Origin: Dromiciops gliroides
Taxonomy: Eukaryota > Chordata > Mammalia > Microbiotheria > Microbiotheriidae
Direction: 5' to 3'
NCBI RefSeq assembly: GCF_019393635.1
Contig: NC_057864.1
Location: forward strand, 445,354,822 to 445,418,821
DNA: 64,000 nt
Shown: in pieces, positions 9,540 to 20,385 of the stretch
How the letters are laid out: each line of letters begins with the position of its first letter
Position numbering within the stretch: position 1 is the stretch's first letter
Made by a program: the position numbers and the translations under genes
The notes under the pieces: generated by a model
What the model was told of the DNA's origin: nothing
The model's database searches: none
Seen by the model: the letters and a program-made list of their open reading frames with translations, nothing else

Positions 9540-11545
9540 AATAAACATTTATTTAGCACCTACTATGTGCCAGGCACTGTGCTGAGTGCAGGGGATACAA
9601 ATAAGAAAAAGAAAGACAGTTCCTGCCCTCAAGGTGCTTCCAGTCTAATAAGAAAAGACAATACAGGAAAGGAAACTAAAAAGAGTGTGTCAGGGAGGGG
9701 CTTACCAGACCCAGGAGCATGATGATGATGGGGGAATCTAACCTAGCACTGTAGTTGGTGGGAAATGAAGGGTTAGCTGGGCTTCTGAACCCTCTGGAAA
9801 GGGAGGCTTGAGGAGGAATTCCTTTCCACCCTCCCTTCTGAGAGGCTGAGGCAACAGAGGGGGCAATGAAGGAAAAGGGAAGTTAACATCCAACCTGTTA
9901 GATATGATATGCACATAGATAAACCAGTAGAAGGTAATCTGAGTTAGGAAAGAGCATTAGCAACTGGGTCTTTGACAAATGGACAGTGATGGAGATCTGG
10001 GGAGCTTTTGGCAGTGGGAACTGAGCTGGGCTATGAGGGAAGATAAGAATCATAAGATACAGGGATGAGAAGGGAGTGATTGCTAGGCCTGGGTGACAGG
10101 TTGTACAAATACTTGGAGGTGGGAGATAGAACATCAATTCTGAAGATAGCTAGTAGTCTGGTTTGGTTGGAAGACAGAGTGGGAAGGGGAGTATTGGGAA
10201 ATTTATCTAGAAAGGTTGATTGGAGCCAGGTAGAAGATTTTTTTATTTTATCTCAGAGATAATAAGGACCACTGAAGGCTTTTGAGAAGGAGATTCATGT
10301 GGTTAGACCTGTACCTTAGGAAGATTATTTTGGCAGTTCTGTGGGAAATGGATTAGTGAAGTGAGAGAATGGAAGCAGGGAGACCAATTAGGAGGCTATG
10401 ACAGCAGTCCTGGTGAGAGGTGATGGAAGTCCTGAATTAGGGTAGCAGACATGTGAGGAGAGAGAAGGGAATAAATTCAAGAAATGCTACTGAGATAGAA
10501 TTAACAGGACTTGGAAACTGATTGAATGTGGGGTGTAAGGAGGAGGGAATTGTTAAGGATGACCTAGAAGGGATCAGTGTGGGTACCTGGGAAAATAGCA
10601 ATGACCTCAACCAAAATAGAGAAATTTGGAGGAAGAGCAGACACGAAGGGAAAGAAGATAGGTTCCATTTTGGGGACACCAATAAGAGGCATCTGGTAGG
10701 CAGTTGACATTGTTATCCTGGAGTTGTGGAGAAACATTTGGGAATCATCTGCATAGAGATGATAATTGAACCCATGAAAGCTGTTAAGATTCATAAAGAC
10801 TTAGTACAATGCTTGGCACTTTTTGGTGTTGTTGTTCAGTCCTTTCAGTTCTGTCTGACTGTGACCCCACTTAGGTTTAGTTGACACTTAATAAATTTGC
10901 TGCTTGATTTGTTGATAGAATGAGAAGAGAAGGGGACTCAGGATAGAGCCTTGAAGGATGTTCAAAGGGTAGGGAATGGGTGATGTGGCAAAGGATACTC
11001 AAAAAGAGGAGTCAGCTGGGTAAGAGGAAAAATAAGAGAGAAGCCAAGGCCTGAGACAGCATCCAAGAGGAGAGGATGGCCAATGGTGCCAAAAGCTTCT
11101 GAGAAGTCAAAGAGGATGATAAATGGGAGAAGTCCTTGGGATTTAGTAGTTAAGAGATAACTGGCAATTTTGGAGAAAGCAATTTCTGTAGCATGGTGGG
11201 TGAGGTCAGAAGCAAAAGGGTAAGGAATAAGAGCTAGTAGGTGGTAAGGAAGTAGAGGCAGCAAGAGTGGATGATGAGAGGCCTGTAGTGAAATCCATAA
11301 GGGAGGAGAGGAGACTACTCAGAGGAGGAACTTTGAGTAGACGGCAGGGTCGAGGAAAGGGGTTTTTTTTAGGAGAGGAGAGGTGAGTATGTTTGTAGGT
11401 GGCAGTTAAAGGAGAAAGTATAAAGGGAGAGATGGAAGATGATTGAGGGGAAGGACTAATAGCTGGGACAAGGTCCTAAAGGAGATGAGAGGGGAAGGGA
11501 TCAAGGGCACAAGGATGGGGTCAGGGTAAGCCTGAACAAGAAGGA
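9540..11545 (-). pseudogene. Long degenerate L2 LINE with reverse transcriptase
   Basis: Antisense L2. On the plus strand it starts with the inverted 3' end ('catttatttagcacctactatgtgccaggcactgtgc') and runs into coding sequence. A minus-strand frame at 10564-10794 retains 'HLYADDSQ', the catalytic YADD motif of a LINE reverse transcriptase (10744-10755). A second at 10962-11264 reads 'LLTTKSQGLLPFIILFDFSEAF', the L2/CR1-type motif A block with the first catalytic aspartate. Frames are interrupted, so no intact protein. A short Mar-1 tail fragment lies at about 10826-10880. L2 is the host layer for many insertions in this window. Confidence 0.85.
10826..10880 (-). mobile_element. Mar-1 tail fragment
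   Basis: 'gttgttgttcagtcctttcagttctgtctgact' then 'gaccccacttagg'; only the 3' end of the SINE is present, inside L2. Confidence 0.65.
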
Positions 11546-11579
11546 CTTAAAAGTTGAAGAAAAGGATAAGAGCATAGGC

Positions 11580-11900
11580 GAATATATATATGTATATGTA
11601 TATATATATACACATACATACACACATATACATAGACAAAAACATATATACATACACAGATATAGACATATATAGACATATATTTATATATAAACACAAT
11701 ATATACATATACATAGACACACAATACACACATATACATACACACATGTATATTTATAACATGCATATATACATAGACACATACCTAGATATACATATAT
11801 ATGCACATATATACATATACACACATACATAGATACATACATATACATAGATACACAGGTATATACATATATATACACATACACATATGTATATATAGAG
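11580..11900. repeat. TA/CA alternating purine-pyrimidine tract
   Basis: About 320 bp of TATA, CATA and CACA units. Frames read through it give Tyr/Ile/His/Cys/Val-rich peptides only. Confidence 0.95.
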
Positions 11901-12064
11901 AGAGAGAAGAGCAAGAAAGGAAGGAGTAGAGAGAATGAGAAAGGAGAGAGAGAGAGAGAAGGAAAGAGAGAGAGAGAGGGAGAGAGAGGGAGAGAGGGAG
12001 AGAGAGAGGGGGAGAGAGAGGGGAAGAGAGGGGGGAGAGAGGGAGAGGGGGGGAAAGAGAGAGG

Positions 12065-12129
<65 letters not shown>
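11901..12129. repeat. (GA)n/(GGGA)n purine tract
   Basis: About 230 bp almost purely purine on the plus strand; ends with a clean (GA)n of about 30 units. Polypurine mirror repeats of this type can form triplex DNA. Confidence 0.95.
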
Positions 12130-12131
<2 letters not shown>

Positions 12132-12499
12132 TTGAACTGTGCAATGGGGAGCTGAGGGAACTCATGACAAATGGACTTGATTTTCTCAATAACATACAAG
12201 GCAAACTCATCTTCTGAGAAAGGGGAAGGATTGAAGAGGCATGGGGGTTTTGAGGAGAGAGTAAGTGGTCTGGAACTGCTCCTTGTGATATGTGATAAAG
12301 AGTCAATCAAGGGAGAATAAAATGAATGTCAAGTAGCAGTGAAAGCTCTGTTGAGATCAGATTTCCTGAGTTTGTAGTAAACCCAGTCTACTTCAGATTT
12401 TCATTTTTATACCCCTCACATCTAGCAATATGCTTTACACATAGTAGGTACTTGAATGTTTACTGAACTGAATTGGTGTTGAATTGAATGTACCCTAAA
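12130..12499 (-). mobile_element. Probable continuation of the long L2
   Basis: 'gggaactcatgacaaatggacttgattttctcaataa', 'agaaaggggaaggattgaagaggc' and 'cagtgaaagctctgttgagatcag' resemble antisense L2 coding sequence, so the microsatellite likely expanded inside the element. Confidence 0.5.
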
Positions 12500-12624
12500 T
12501 GTTTAGCTTGCTTCGTATATATTTGTTGGTATGTGTCTCATTAGATGGTAAGCTCTTTGAGGGCAGGGCCTGTCTTTTGCCTCTTTTTGTATCCCCAGTA
12601 CTTATCACAGTGCCTGGCACATAG
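12500..12624 (+). mobile_element. L2 3' end, left part
   Basis: 'ggtaagctctttgagggcagggcctgtcttttgcc' and 'gtatccccagtactta' then 'gcctggcacatag'. The element resumes at 13112. Confidence 0.88.
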
Positions 12625-13110
12625 TTGTTGTTTGCCTTTCATTTTTGAAGAAGACCAATGACACCAGGGGTGAATGGGATTTAAGTGAGGCAGAGTTGCA
12701 CAAAGTCATCAGCGTCACTTTTTCTTCCAGAGTCATCGAAGTCCATTGGTAAGACAAAAGTCAGGACAACTGGTGGTGACCTGGGAGTCCTTGATGTCTG
12801 AGTCCACATCACCTGGTTCAGCTGCCTTCATGGTCACTGGAACAAATTGTCCTCATCTGCCCATTCTTCCAGGGAAGTCTTTCCATGCTTGGAGTAAACA
12901 TCCCCTAACTCACCGATGAGTTTGAAGCCTGTCGGTTACCCTCCTGATTTTGCCCATCTGCCAGATGGTTTCCCAGGGTGTGGTTGCTGCATGTGCTACA
13001 GCTTCTTGGAGCCATGGGTGAGAGTTGGGCGAAGGTGGACACCAGACTTGGATAAGCAGGGTTTGGCAGACCCTCTCATTAAAGGTATTAGTTGTCCCTG
13101 AACACCCTAT
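12625..13110 (-). mobile_element. RTE-tailed non-autonomous element
   Basis: Starts with the inverted tail 'ttgtttgcctttcatttttg' and shares its body with 55265-55565 ('gacaaattgtcctcatctgcccattc', 'catcccctaactcaccgatg'). Inserted into an L2 tail, with 'cctggcacatag' duplicated at 12612 and 13117. No coding capacity seen. Confidence 0.75.
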
Positions 13111-13165
13111 ATGTCCCTGGCACATAGTAGGCACTTAATACATGTTTATCGATTGGTTGATTTTT
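13111..13165 (+). mobile_element. L2 3' end, right part
   Basis: 'ccctggcacatagtaggcacttaatacatgtttatcgattgg' completes the L2 tail begun at 12500. Confidence 0.88.
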
Positions 13166-13699
13166 CAGTCTATAGGCAATCATTACAATAGGATAATGTT
13201 ATCCTTCTGTACTTCAAGCATCTGTAATTTCATTGATCTGGGCCCTTTGGCCACCAACACAGAGCCTGACCCTTCTATAATTTAGCCCTTGGCTTGGAGT
13301 TTTAATGTGACCAAAAAGTGCATCACTTTGGCACTCACTTTCTGGTGATGAGCCACTCCAAACTGAGTCAGACTTGTCTTGGAAACAGATATACAGTCCA
13401 ATACTCTTTCCCGTATATATTTTGTGCCTGCTTCAGCAGAGGCTACACAATTCTATAAATAGTGACCCAATGGTCAAGTTTCAGAAAGAAATAAGTGTGG
13501 AAAAGACTGGCTGGTTCAGGGAACAGGAGTTAATGGATAGAAGGAATCTTCTTGGAGATGAGACTAAAGGGATTTGGGAAGGCAAAGAAGAGTCTACGTG
13601 TATTTAGATGGTGACATAAATTAGAATGAGAAACCTAGAGACAGAAAAAGAGAAATTTTAATTTTTATGTTAGCCCTGCTCTTAAATATTCTTCAGTCA
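13166..13699. other. Unassigned non-coding sequence
   Basis: No family recognised. The 77-codon frame at 13374-13607 has no recognisable domain. Confidence 0.45.
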
Positions 13700-13935
13700 A
13701 GTCAATTTGGGAAGCATCTGGTATAGTGGAAAGAACACCTACATGGCCAGTGGTCAGAGGTTCTGGGTTCAAAGCCTGATACTTATAGTTACTACATGTA
13801 AGACCTTGGGAGGAGCAGTTTTACTTCTCTGGGTCTTGATGTCCTTATCTATAAAATGGGACCATTAGACTAAATTATCTGAAAGCTTTCTTCCTGGTCT
13901 AAATCCTGCGGACCTAAGAATCCAGTATAACATTG
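13700..13935 (+). repeat. MIR-type relic
   Basis: 'gcatctggtatagtggaaagaacacc', 'ggttctgggttcaaagcc' and 'cttatctataaaatgggacc' in sense order. Confidence 0.85.
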
Positions 13936-13939
13936 GTAT

Positions 13940-14580
13940 CAAGCATTCATTAAATACCTACTGTAAAGAATTCATTGTTATTTGAGGTTTTTATGCCTCC
14001 GTGCACACTGGCCTGGGGCTCTGCAAACCGCACGATGCTCCACCCACTGGTTGTAGCTGTTGCCATGGCACTGGCACCTCATGTCATCACCACTCGCTGA
14101 TGCCTACATGGGCCTGGCAAAATTATAATGATTGGAAGCCTAGTGAGGGCAGTCATGTGACTGTCAGAGCGGCTATCCCATTGGCTGGGGCTGTGTGGGG
14201 TTTTTCTGGGATTGGGGGAGGAGAGTTGGGCATTCTAGCTGGACCCTGGAAGGAGACAGGAGTTCTGCTGCGTATTCTCAGCTGATTCCTGGGCAGTGGT
14301 ATTTTTCAGGTTGTATAATTTCCCTTTCCCCATTTTATTTCCTTTCCCTTGATCCTACTGATCCTGTTTGTGTTTTTAATTTTTTTTAAGTTCGTTCTTG
14401 TTAAAATAAATCCTGTTCTGTTTTGAGGGAGGCTGCCAGTCTCCTTCCTTGTCCCAATATTGCGGCGAGCCGCTTAGCTAACACTCCCCAATTAAAAATT
14501 GGTCCCCATGCTACCATGGACAAGGCATTGAATTAGGCATAAAACTGAAAAATAAATCTTTGCCTTCAATGAACTTCTAT
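13940..14580 (-). mobile_element. L2 fragment split by an LTR
   Basis: 'aagcattcattaaataccta' before and 'ctaccatggacaaggcattgaattagg' after the LTR are consecutive parts of the antisense L2 tail. Confidence 0.65.
13962..14508 (+). mobile_element. Solo LTR of an endogenous retrovirus
   Basis: About 547 bp, starting 'tgtaaagaattc'. The polyadenylation signal AATAAA is at 14405-14410, followed by a GT/T-rich and then a U5-like segment with CpGs ('attgcggcgagccgc'). A 'ctac' flank occurs on both sides. No internal retroviral genes next to it, hence solo. Exact 3' boundary is uncertain by a few bases. Confidence 0.7.
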
Positions 14581-14627
14581 GCATGGGGGTGGAGGAGAGT
14601 TTGTGAAGGTGAGGTGGCACAATATGT

Positions 14628-14696
14628 ATTGGATGGATGGATGGATAGATAGATAGATAGATCGGTGGGTGGATGGATGAATAGAAAGATAGATAA

Positions 14697-14753
<57 letters not shown>

Positions 14754-14757
14754 AAGA
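14628..14757. repeat. (GATA)n/(GGAT)n microsatellite
   Basis: GGAT units then about 18 pure GATA units at 14697-14752. Confidence 0.95.
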
Positions 14758-15065
14758 ACAAGCAAGCATTTATTAAGCACTGCCCTCAAGGATCTTATAT
14801 TCTAATGGGGAAAGACAACACATCAGGTGGTTCTGCAAAGGGGGAAGAGCTTGGTGGCTTGCAGTGGAACCATCCAGGATGTGGTGTGGAATCCTGAGGC
14901 CTGACAAGAAAGTTTGGAAGCTGACCCAGCAGAGCTGAGTCCAGTAGAATAGTAGAGTCCAATCCAGGGATGGAGCCCTGGAGAAGGTGCAGACAAAGTG
15001 TTCTGAGAAGCTTTAAGGAGGGGAAGAACACTTTTATCTGGCTGTATCAGGAAAGGCAGAGATGA
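14758..15065 (-). mobile_element. L2 fragment
   Basis: 'caagcatttattaagcactgccctcaaggatcttatattctaatgggg' is the antisense L2 block; the rest diverges. Confidence 0.7.
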
Positions 15066-15094
15066 CACCATGGCTTAGAGCTTTGAAGGAAGGA

Positions 15095-15345
15095 AAAAAG
15101 CATTCATTAAGCACTTACTATGTATCAGGCACTGAGTTAAGCCCTTTACAAATATTATCTCATTTGATCTTCACAACAATGCTGTGAAGTAGGTGCTGTT
15201 ATCAACCTCATTTTACTGCTGAGGAAACTGAAATAGACAACACAACACTTGGCACAATACATAGCTGGTAAGTGTCCTGCCAGATTTGAACTCAAGTCTT
15301 CCTTTCTCCGAGTCTGGTGCTCTATTCACTCTGCCCCTTGGCTGA
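15095..15345 (-). repeat. MIR-type relic
   Basis: 'cattcattaagcacttactatgtatcaggcactg', 'cattttactgctgaggaaactg' and 'gatttgaactcaagtcttcc'. Confidence 0.82.
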
Positions 15346-15354
15346 GAAGGACCA

Positions 15355-15545
15355 TAGATCTATATGAGTAGAAGGAACCTCAGAGGTAATCTTGTCTAAC
15401 TCCCTCATTTTATAGATGAGGGACTGAAGCTTGGAGAGATCAACTGACTTGCTAGTTGCCACAGAGATAGTAATTAGCAGATTTTAACCTAGATTCTTTA
15501 TAGCCAATGTCAATTTTTTTTTCACTGTACCATTTGTTAACTTTT
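15355..15545 (-). repeat. MIR-type relic
   Basis: 'tcatttta tagatgaggg' preceded by 'gaaggaacctcagaggtaatc'; antisense. Confidence 0.75.
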
Positions 15546-15948
15546 ATTTGGGTTTCTATTATCTTACTTAATGAGTAGATTCACTTTAGGATTCCAAAAG
15601 CATTTATTAGGTACTCTAAAAGATATATTTATATATCCATCCATTCATCCATTCATCTATCTACAATATCTATATATTGGCTACAAATATGATATCTGCA
15701 GGCCATATGTAGCTCTGGGCAACCTCATCCCAAGAGACACTCATATCTATGAGTCAGGTAATTGAGTAAGGCCACATATCCCCCTCATTGTTTTAGGGGT
15801 ACCCTTGAAGGAGTCAGAGGTGTCTTCTTAAGGTTATTAGATTGTGCCCGCATTCTAATGTGTTCTCTCTAATATCAATAATCAGTGACTAGCACCCTAA
15901 TTTCATTTAAACAATTAACACCAAGTAGCTTTTACAAATGATATTTAA
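15546..15948. other. Unassigned non-coding sequence
   Basis: Contains a short ATCC/ATCT run at 15636-15670; otherwise nothing recognised. Confidence 0.45.
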
Positions 15949-15950
15949 AA

Positions 15951-16085
15951 GGGCAGCTAGATGGCACCGGCCCTGGAGTCAGGAGTACCTGAGTTCAAAT
16001 CCGGCCTCAGACACTTAACACATACTTACTAGCTGTGTGACCCTGGGCAAGTCACTTAACCCCAATTGCCTCACTAAAAAAAAAG
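15951..16085 (+). mobile_element. WSINE1-like CORE-SINE with internal deletion
   Basis: Head jumps from 'gctagatggca' to 'ccggccctggagtc', losing the usual 'gtggatagagca' block. Target duplication 'gatatttaaa' flanks it. Confidence 0.93.
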
Positions 16086-16187
16086 ATATTTAAAGCAAAA
16101 CTATAGGGAGAACAGAAGTTATAGAGTATTCCTGCCATATTAGGAGTGTCACACTTTCATCTATTACCTCAGTCACCAGGAAGTGGC

Positions 16188-16205
16188 GGGGGGGGGGGGG
16201 GGGGG
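16188..16205. repeat. G18 homopolymer
   Basis: Eighteen consecutive G, directly abutting a palindrome. Confidence 0.95.
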
Positions 16206-16240
16206 CTTAGAGTAAGTGCCTTTAAAGCACTTACTCTAAG
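16206..16240. repeat. Perfect short palindrome
   Basis: Arms of 14 nt (16206-16219 and 16227-16240, 'cttagagtaagtgc' and its exact complement) around a 7-nt loop. Confidence 0.95.
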
Positions 16241-16643
16241 ACATTCACCCCAAGTTCACTTCCAAATGCAGTATAACCAATGGATGAGTCCATGTTTTTG
16301 CTACTGCTGGGCTGGGTCAAGATCATTGTTCAGAATGTTCAGCTGTTGCCTCACCCCTGTTAGGTCTCTGGCCAGTTCCAGTGTAGACTTCAGCTCCCAG
16401 ATTTCAGTGATGGATATTCTCACTTTTCAAAGCTTACAAGGTTATAGTCATTTCTAATACTCTTTCACCTAAACATAGGAAAGAAAAAACACAAGAAGGC
16501 AAAGAACAGAGGGTTGTATTCATAGCCCTGGGTGGGCCCAGCAGACCAGAAATGCCTGCATATGTTCTGGAATCCACATGAGGACTGTGCCAGCTATGCA
16601 TGATGCACATTCTCAGAAAGTCTAAGCTCACTGGTCAGTCCTC

Positions 16644-16645
<2 letters not shown>
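16241..16645. other. Unassigned non-coding sequence
   Basis: No recognisable repeat. Frames at 16146-16457 (+) and 16434-16631 (-) have no domain. Confidence 0.4.
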
Positions 16646-16647
<2 letters not shown>

Positions 16648-16687
<40 letters not shown>

Positions 16688-16690
16688 CAT
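16648..16690. repeat. (AT)n microsatellite
   Basis: About 17 AT units. Confidence 0.95.
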
Positions 16691-16734
16691 ACGTGGCTCA
16701 TATACTTATGGAAGGTTATCTGTACAAGAGATGG

Positions 16735-16994
16735 TGGTGTTCTTCACTAGTTTCAGTAGTGTCTGACTCTTTTTGACCTCACTTGGGGGTTTCTTGTCAA
16801 AGATACAGGAATAGTTTACCATTTCTTTCTCTGGCTCATTTTTACAGATGAGAAAACAGAGGCAAGCAGGGTTAAGTGACTTGCCCAGGATCACACAGCT
16901 AATAAGTGTCCGAGGACAGATTTGGACTCAAGGGGATAGATAAGTCTTCCTGATTTCAGGCACTCTATCCACTGTGCCACCTAGATGCCCCCCC
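16735..16994 (-). mobile_element. Mar-1-like CORE-SINE
   Basis: Inverted tail 'tagtgtctgactctttttgacc' through 'agatgagaaaacagaggcaagcaggg' to 'gccacctagatgcccc'. Confidence 0.88.
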
Positions 16995-17910
16995 AAGAGA
17001 TGGCCTATGGTACAAGATGTTCTATAGTAATTCAAAAGGAATTCTGCCTGCTGAAAAATCATAACCCTTTCATATGACGTTGGAAAGCTCGTGTGGTAAT
17101 AGATGTTAGGTGCTTTCATATCTGGGTTGCTAGTCCCTTGGCTGTTGTCCCAGCTCACTTGTCCTTAGTCTAGTCTACTCTTCTCTAGGACTCAAGTGAA
17201 CTTTGGACCGCAGGACTCAAGGAATCGCAAAAGCTAGAGACTGCTAGTTTAACAACCATCCCTAGGGTGGAAGGGTTTTATTTATGAGAGTCTTCTAAGA
17301 GGCCAATAGCAATGCCCAACTGCTTCCTTCAATCCCTACACTAGGGCTTTGCATCAATTCATGCCTGCTTACAGATTATCCTTATTAAGTCAAACTTCCA
17401 GTTAAAGGGGGATTGGAAATGCCGAGGTGGGATTTCCATCAATGGTCAAATTGAATAGTCAAATAATATAATCCCAGCAGCAACAAAATCTAGGTGATAA
17501 GTCGTGAGTATGTCACAAACCTATTTTCTTAATCACCTCATTATGATTTCAAAAAGCCTAGGTGTGGAAGGAGGGCATTCTTGACATGTTGGAAGACCTA
17601 AGAAGATACAAAAGTGAGAGAGGACAAGATGAGATCAGGCAAGAACTAAAAGTCTTGTTGCATTGTAAGTGTATAAAGGATCAGAGATTTAGGGCTGGAA
17701 GCCAGAATGTGATGAAGCAAGTTTAAACTTGCTTGTGAGGGGTGATTGTAAAATTTTCAATGTGAGCATTTGCACCTTGGAAATTGGCAAAGGCTACAAA
17801 TCTGGGCTTGATTTATTGTCTTGTTAATTTTTAGATTTAGGGAATGGATGGAGAAAAGGTTAATGATTTGTAGACTAAAACTTCAAAGTGTGTTGTTCCT
17901 TCATATGCGT
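16995..17910. other. Repeat-poor unassigned sequence
   Basis: About 900 bp with no recognised repeat, exon or RNA gene. Confidence 0.4.
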
Positions 17911-17911
17911 A

Positions 17912-18156
17912 ATTCATTGTTCTTGTTGGTGAGTTGTTTGTGACCCTGTTTGGGGTTTTCTTGGCAGAGATAGTGGAGTGGTTTGCCATTTCCTTTTCCA
18001 GCTCATTTGACAGATGAGGAAACTGAGGCAAAGAAGGTTAAGTGGCTTGCCCAGGGTCATACCTCTAGTAAGTGTCTGTGGCCAAATTTGAACTCAGGGA
18101 GATGTCTTCCTAACTTCAGAGCTGGTGCTCTATCCACTACACCACCTGGTTGCCCT
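17912..18156 (-). mobile_element. Mar-1-like CORE-SINE
   Basis: 'tcattgttcttgttggtgag...tgaccctgtttggggttttcttggc' then 'gctggtgctctatccactacaccacctgg'. Confidence 0.88.
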
Positions 18157-18319
18157 TCATACGTATAATGGGTATCATATTTTTGGCCTTCCCAATGGGT
18201 GGAAGAGGGTATAGAGTGAGAGAATTTGGAAGTGGAAAGAAAAAGAAAAAATTAAAAAATGTGTCCTGCTTACTTTTTAAAAAAAGATACTATTAAACAT
18301 TTACTAGCAAACCACTGGT

Positions 18320-18560
18320 TCTGGTAGACTTTAGAGGTCATATAGATAACCCTGCTTATTTTATTGATGAAAAACAGCAGATCCAGAGAAGTTAAATGAC
18401 TTCCAAGGATCATCGACCTGAAGCTGGATGGGGACTCATAGGGCATCTAGACCAACCCCCTCCTTTTATACATGAGCAGCCTGGAGTCCAGAGAGGACTG
18501 CCTGAGGTCACACAGATAGTAAATGGCAGAACTGTGGTTCAGGGTGAAATAAAGCTGGAA
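18320..18560 (-). repeat. Two adjacent MIR-type relics
   Basis: Two 'ttttattgatga...gaagttaaatgac' / 'ttttatacatgagcagcctgga' blocks in the same orientation. Confidence 0.65.
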
Positions 18561-18589
18561 AAGTAGGCTGGAGTTGGACTACAGGTAGC

Positions 18590-19910
18590 TTTAAATGCCA
18601 TGCTAAGGAATTTGTTCTTTTTTTTAAAACCCTCTAGGCAGGGCTCCTCCTAAGAGGTCAGCATCTCTGCGACTTGCCAGACATTCTCTGAAATGATGAG
18701 GAATGTCTTATTGCAGAGTAGAAACCCCTCATTATACACAGTTGGAGCGTGCCTTTGGAGCTTCTGGAGTATCATACCACATCCTGATAAACCCAAGGAC
18801 CAAGAATCGACAGACCTTGGCCATTTAACCATTGCCCCATTTAACCTCAAGCCATTCTGCTGAGGAATGCTGATGCTGCCTCCCCTCATTGAGGCTGATG
18901 GGAGGGGGGCAGCGGATTTTTGCCAGCATTTGCTTCTTTTCTCTTTTCTTCTTCTTTTTTGTTTTGCCTTTTTCATGCTGTTCTCCACCCCTACGATAAG
19001 CTGAGGCTGTGAAAGTTACAATTTATTAGCTGGTTGCTATGGGTTACCCCCGGCATCCACAGATAGTCCCTTCAGAAATAGTAACATTTAATGTAATGTA
19101 AAAGAGAACCATTGTATCTCACCACCAGGTTGGGTTCTGCTAGCTTGCAATATTATATTCTCCCCTGCTGAGATGGAAGCCTCGGGAAATTAGCTCATGT
19201 CATTATTCTATTATGATGATGGGTGTCTACCATATTGTTTAGTGAAGAGAAGGAAAAACGAGAGCGTGCCTCATCAGTGTCAGCCTGGCCTGCCTGTCTA
19301 CTTGTCTTTTCCAGGATATCGGGGTGCCAACTCACAATATCAGGTAATTCCCTGGGACTGAGTGCTCTTTTGAATGGCTTCTTCAGTGTTTAAAGCAATC
19401 TCTTCTAAATAGCTGTGTCTCTGTGTGTCTGAGGGCAGTCACCACTTAGGGGCAGGCCAGCAGTAAATACCACTGAATTTCCTTTATTGGATCATTTATG
19501 TGATATTTGCTACAGGCTAGTTAACCAAAAAAAAAGTGGGTTGCTAAACGTTTAGGGCCCTGTTGGACAATTAGGGTGAATTGAGATGAAAGGACTCACA
19601 GGTGACTACAGTAATTCAATTTAAAATCAGCCTATTATAGAGAGATCCACATGCTGTGGAAGCATTTGAGTTCAGTCTTTTCTGCCCACCGAGAGAGTTC
19701 TTCTCAATTCACTGATCTTGCCACCCATTTCCCCTCCCACCCAACAAGTCCTACTGTGATGAAAAGATCCTTTGAAAGACATCAGAAAATTCAGATCTGA
19801 TTCTGCATTCGGTGACCATTCATGACTTCAGAGCACTAAGGATGAAGCATGCCCTTCTGCTTCTCTTCAAAGATGAGGTGGAATATGGGGGTGGAGGGCC
19901 TTAAATGAAG
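18590..19910. other. Repeat-poor island
   Basis: The longest stretch here without a recognisable repeat. A minus frame at 18650-18988 (112 codons) has a Lys/Arg-rich start and no domain, and is not called. It could contain conserved non-coding elements or an unrecognised exon. Confidence 0.45.
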
Positions 19911-19916
19911 TATCTG

Positions 19917-20175
19917 GGAGCAGCTGCTAGGTGGCACAGTGGATAGAGTGCTGGGCTTGAAGTCAGGGAGACTCATCTTCCTGAGTTCAAATCTGGCCTC
20001 TGACACTGTGTGACCTTGGACAAGTCACTTAACCCTCTTTGCCTCAGTTTCCTCACCTGTCAAATGAGCTGGAGAAGGAAATGACAAACCACTCCATTGT
20101 CTCAGCCAAGAAAACTCCAAATGGGGTCATCAAGAGTCAGACATGACTGGAATGATGGAATAACAAAAATGAAGT
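19917..20175 (+). mobile_element. Mar-1-like CORE-SINE
   Basis: Full length: head 'gctaggtggcacagtggatag', centre, and RTE-like tail 'gagtcagacatgactgg'. 'aaatgaagta' flanks both sides. Confidence 0.93.
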
Positions 20176-20242
20176 ACAACTTCACACATGGATTATGTGC
20201 TGATATGTTTTAACTGTCCTTTAAAAAGGAGGATTCTAGGTG

Positions 20243-20385
20243 GGTTTTTTTTGTTTGTTTGTTTTGTGGGGCAATGAGGGTTAAGTGACTTGCCCAGGGT
20301 CACACAGCTAATGAGTGTTAAGTGTCTGAGGTCAAATTTGAACTCGGGTCCTCCTGAATCCACTGCTCCACCTAGCTGTCCCCAA
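20243..20385 (-). mobile_element. WSINE1-like CORE-SINE
   Basis: Perfect target duplication 'aggaggattcta'. The tail side is (TTTG)n-modified. Confidence 0.94.

Noticed and set aside
11684..12310. 208-codon minus-strand frame that could look like a membrane or Ser/Leu-rich protein
   Set aside because: Composed of translated GA and TA/CA repeats inside an L2.
14492..14789. Ile/Tyr/Leu/Ser-rich frames
   Set aside because: Translation of (GATA)n on the minus strand in three frames.
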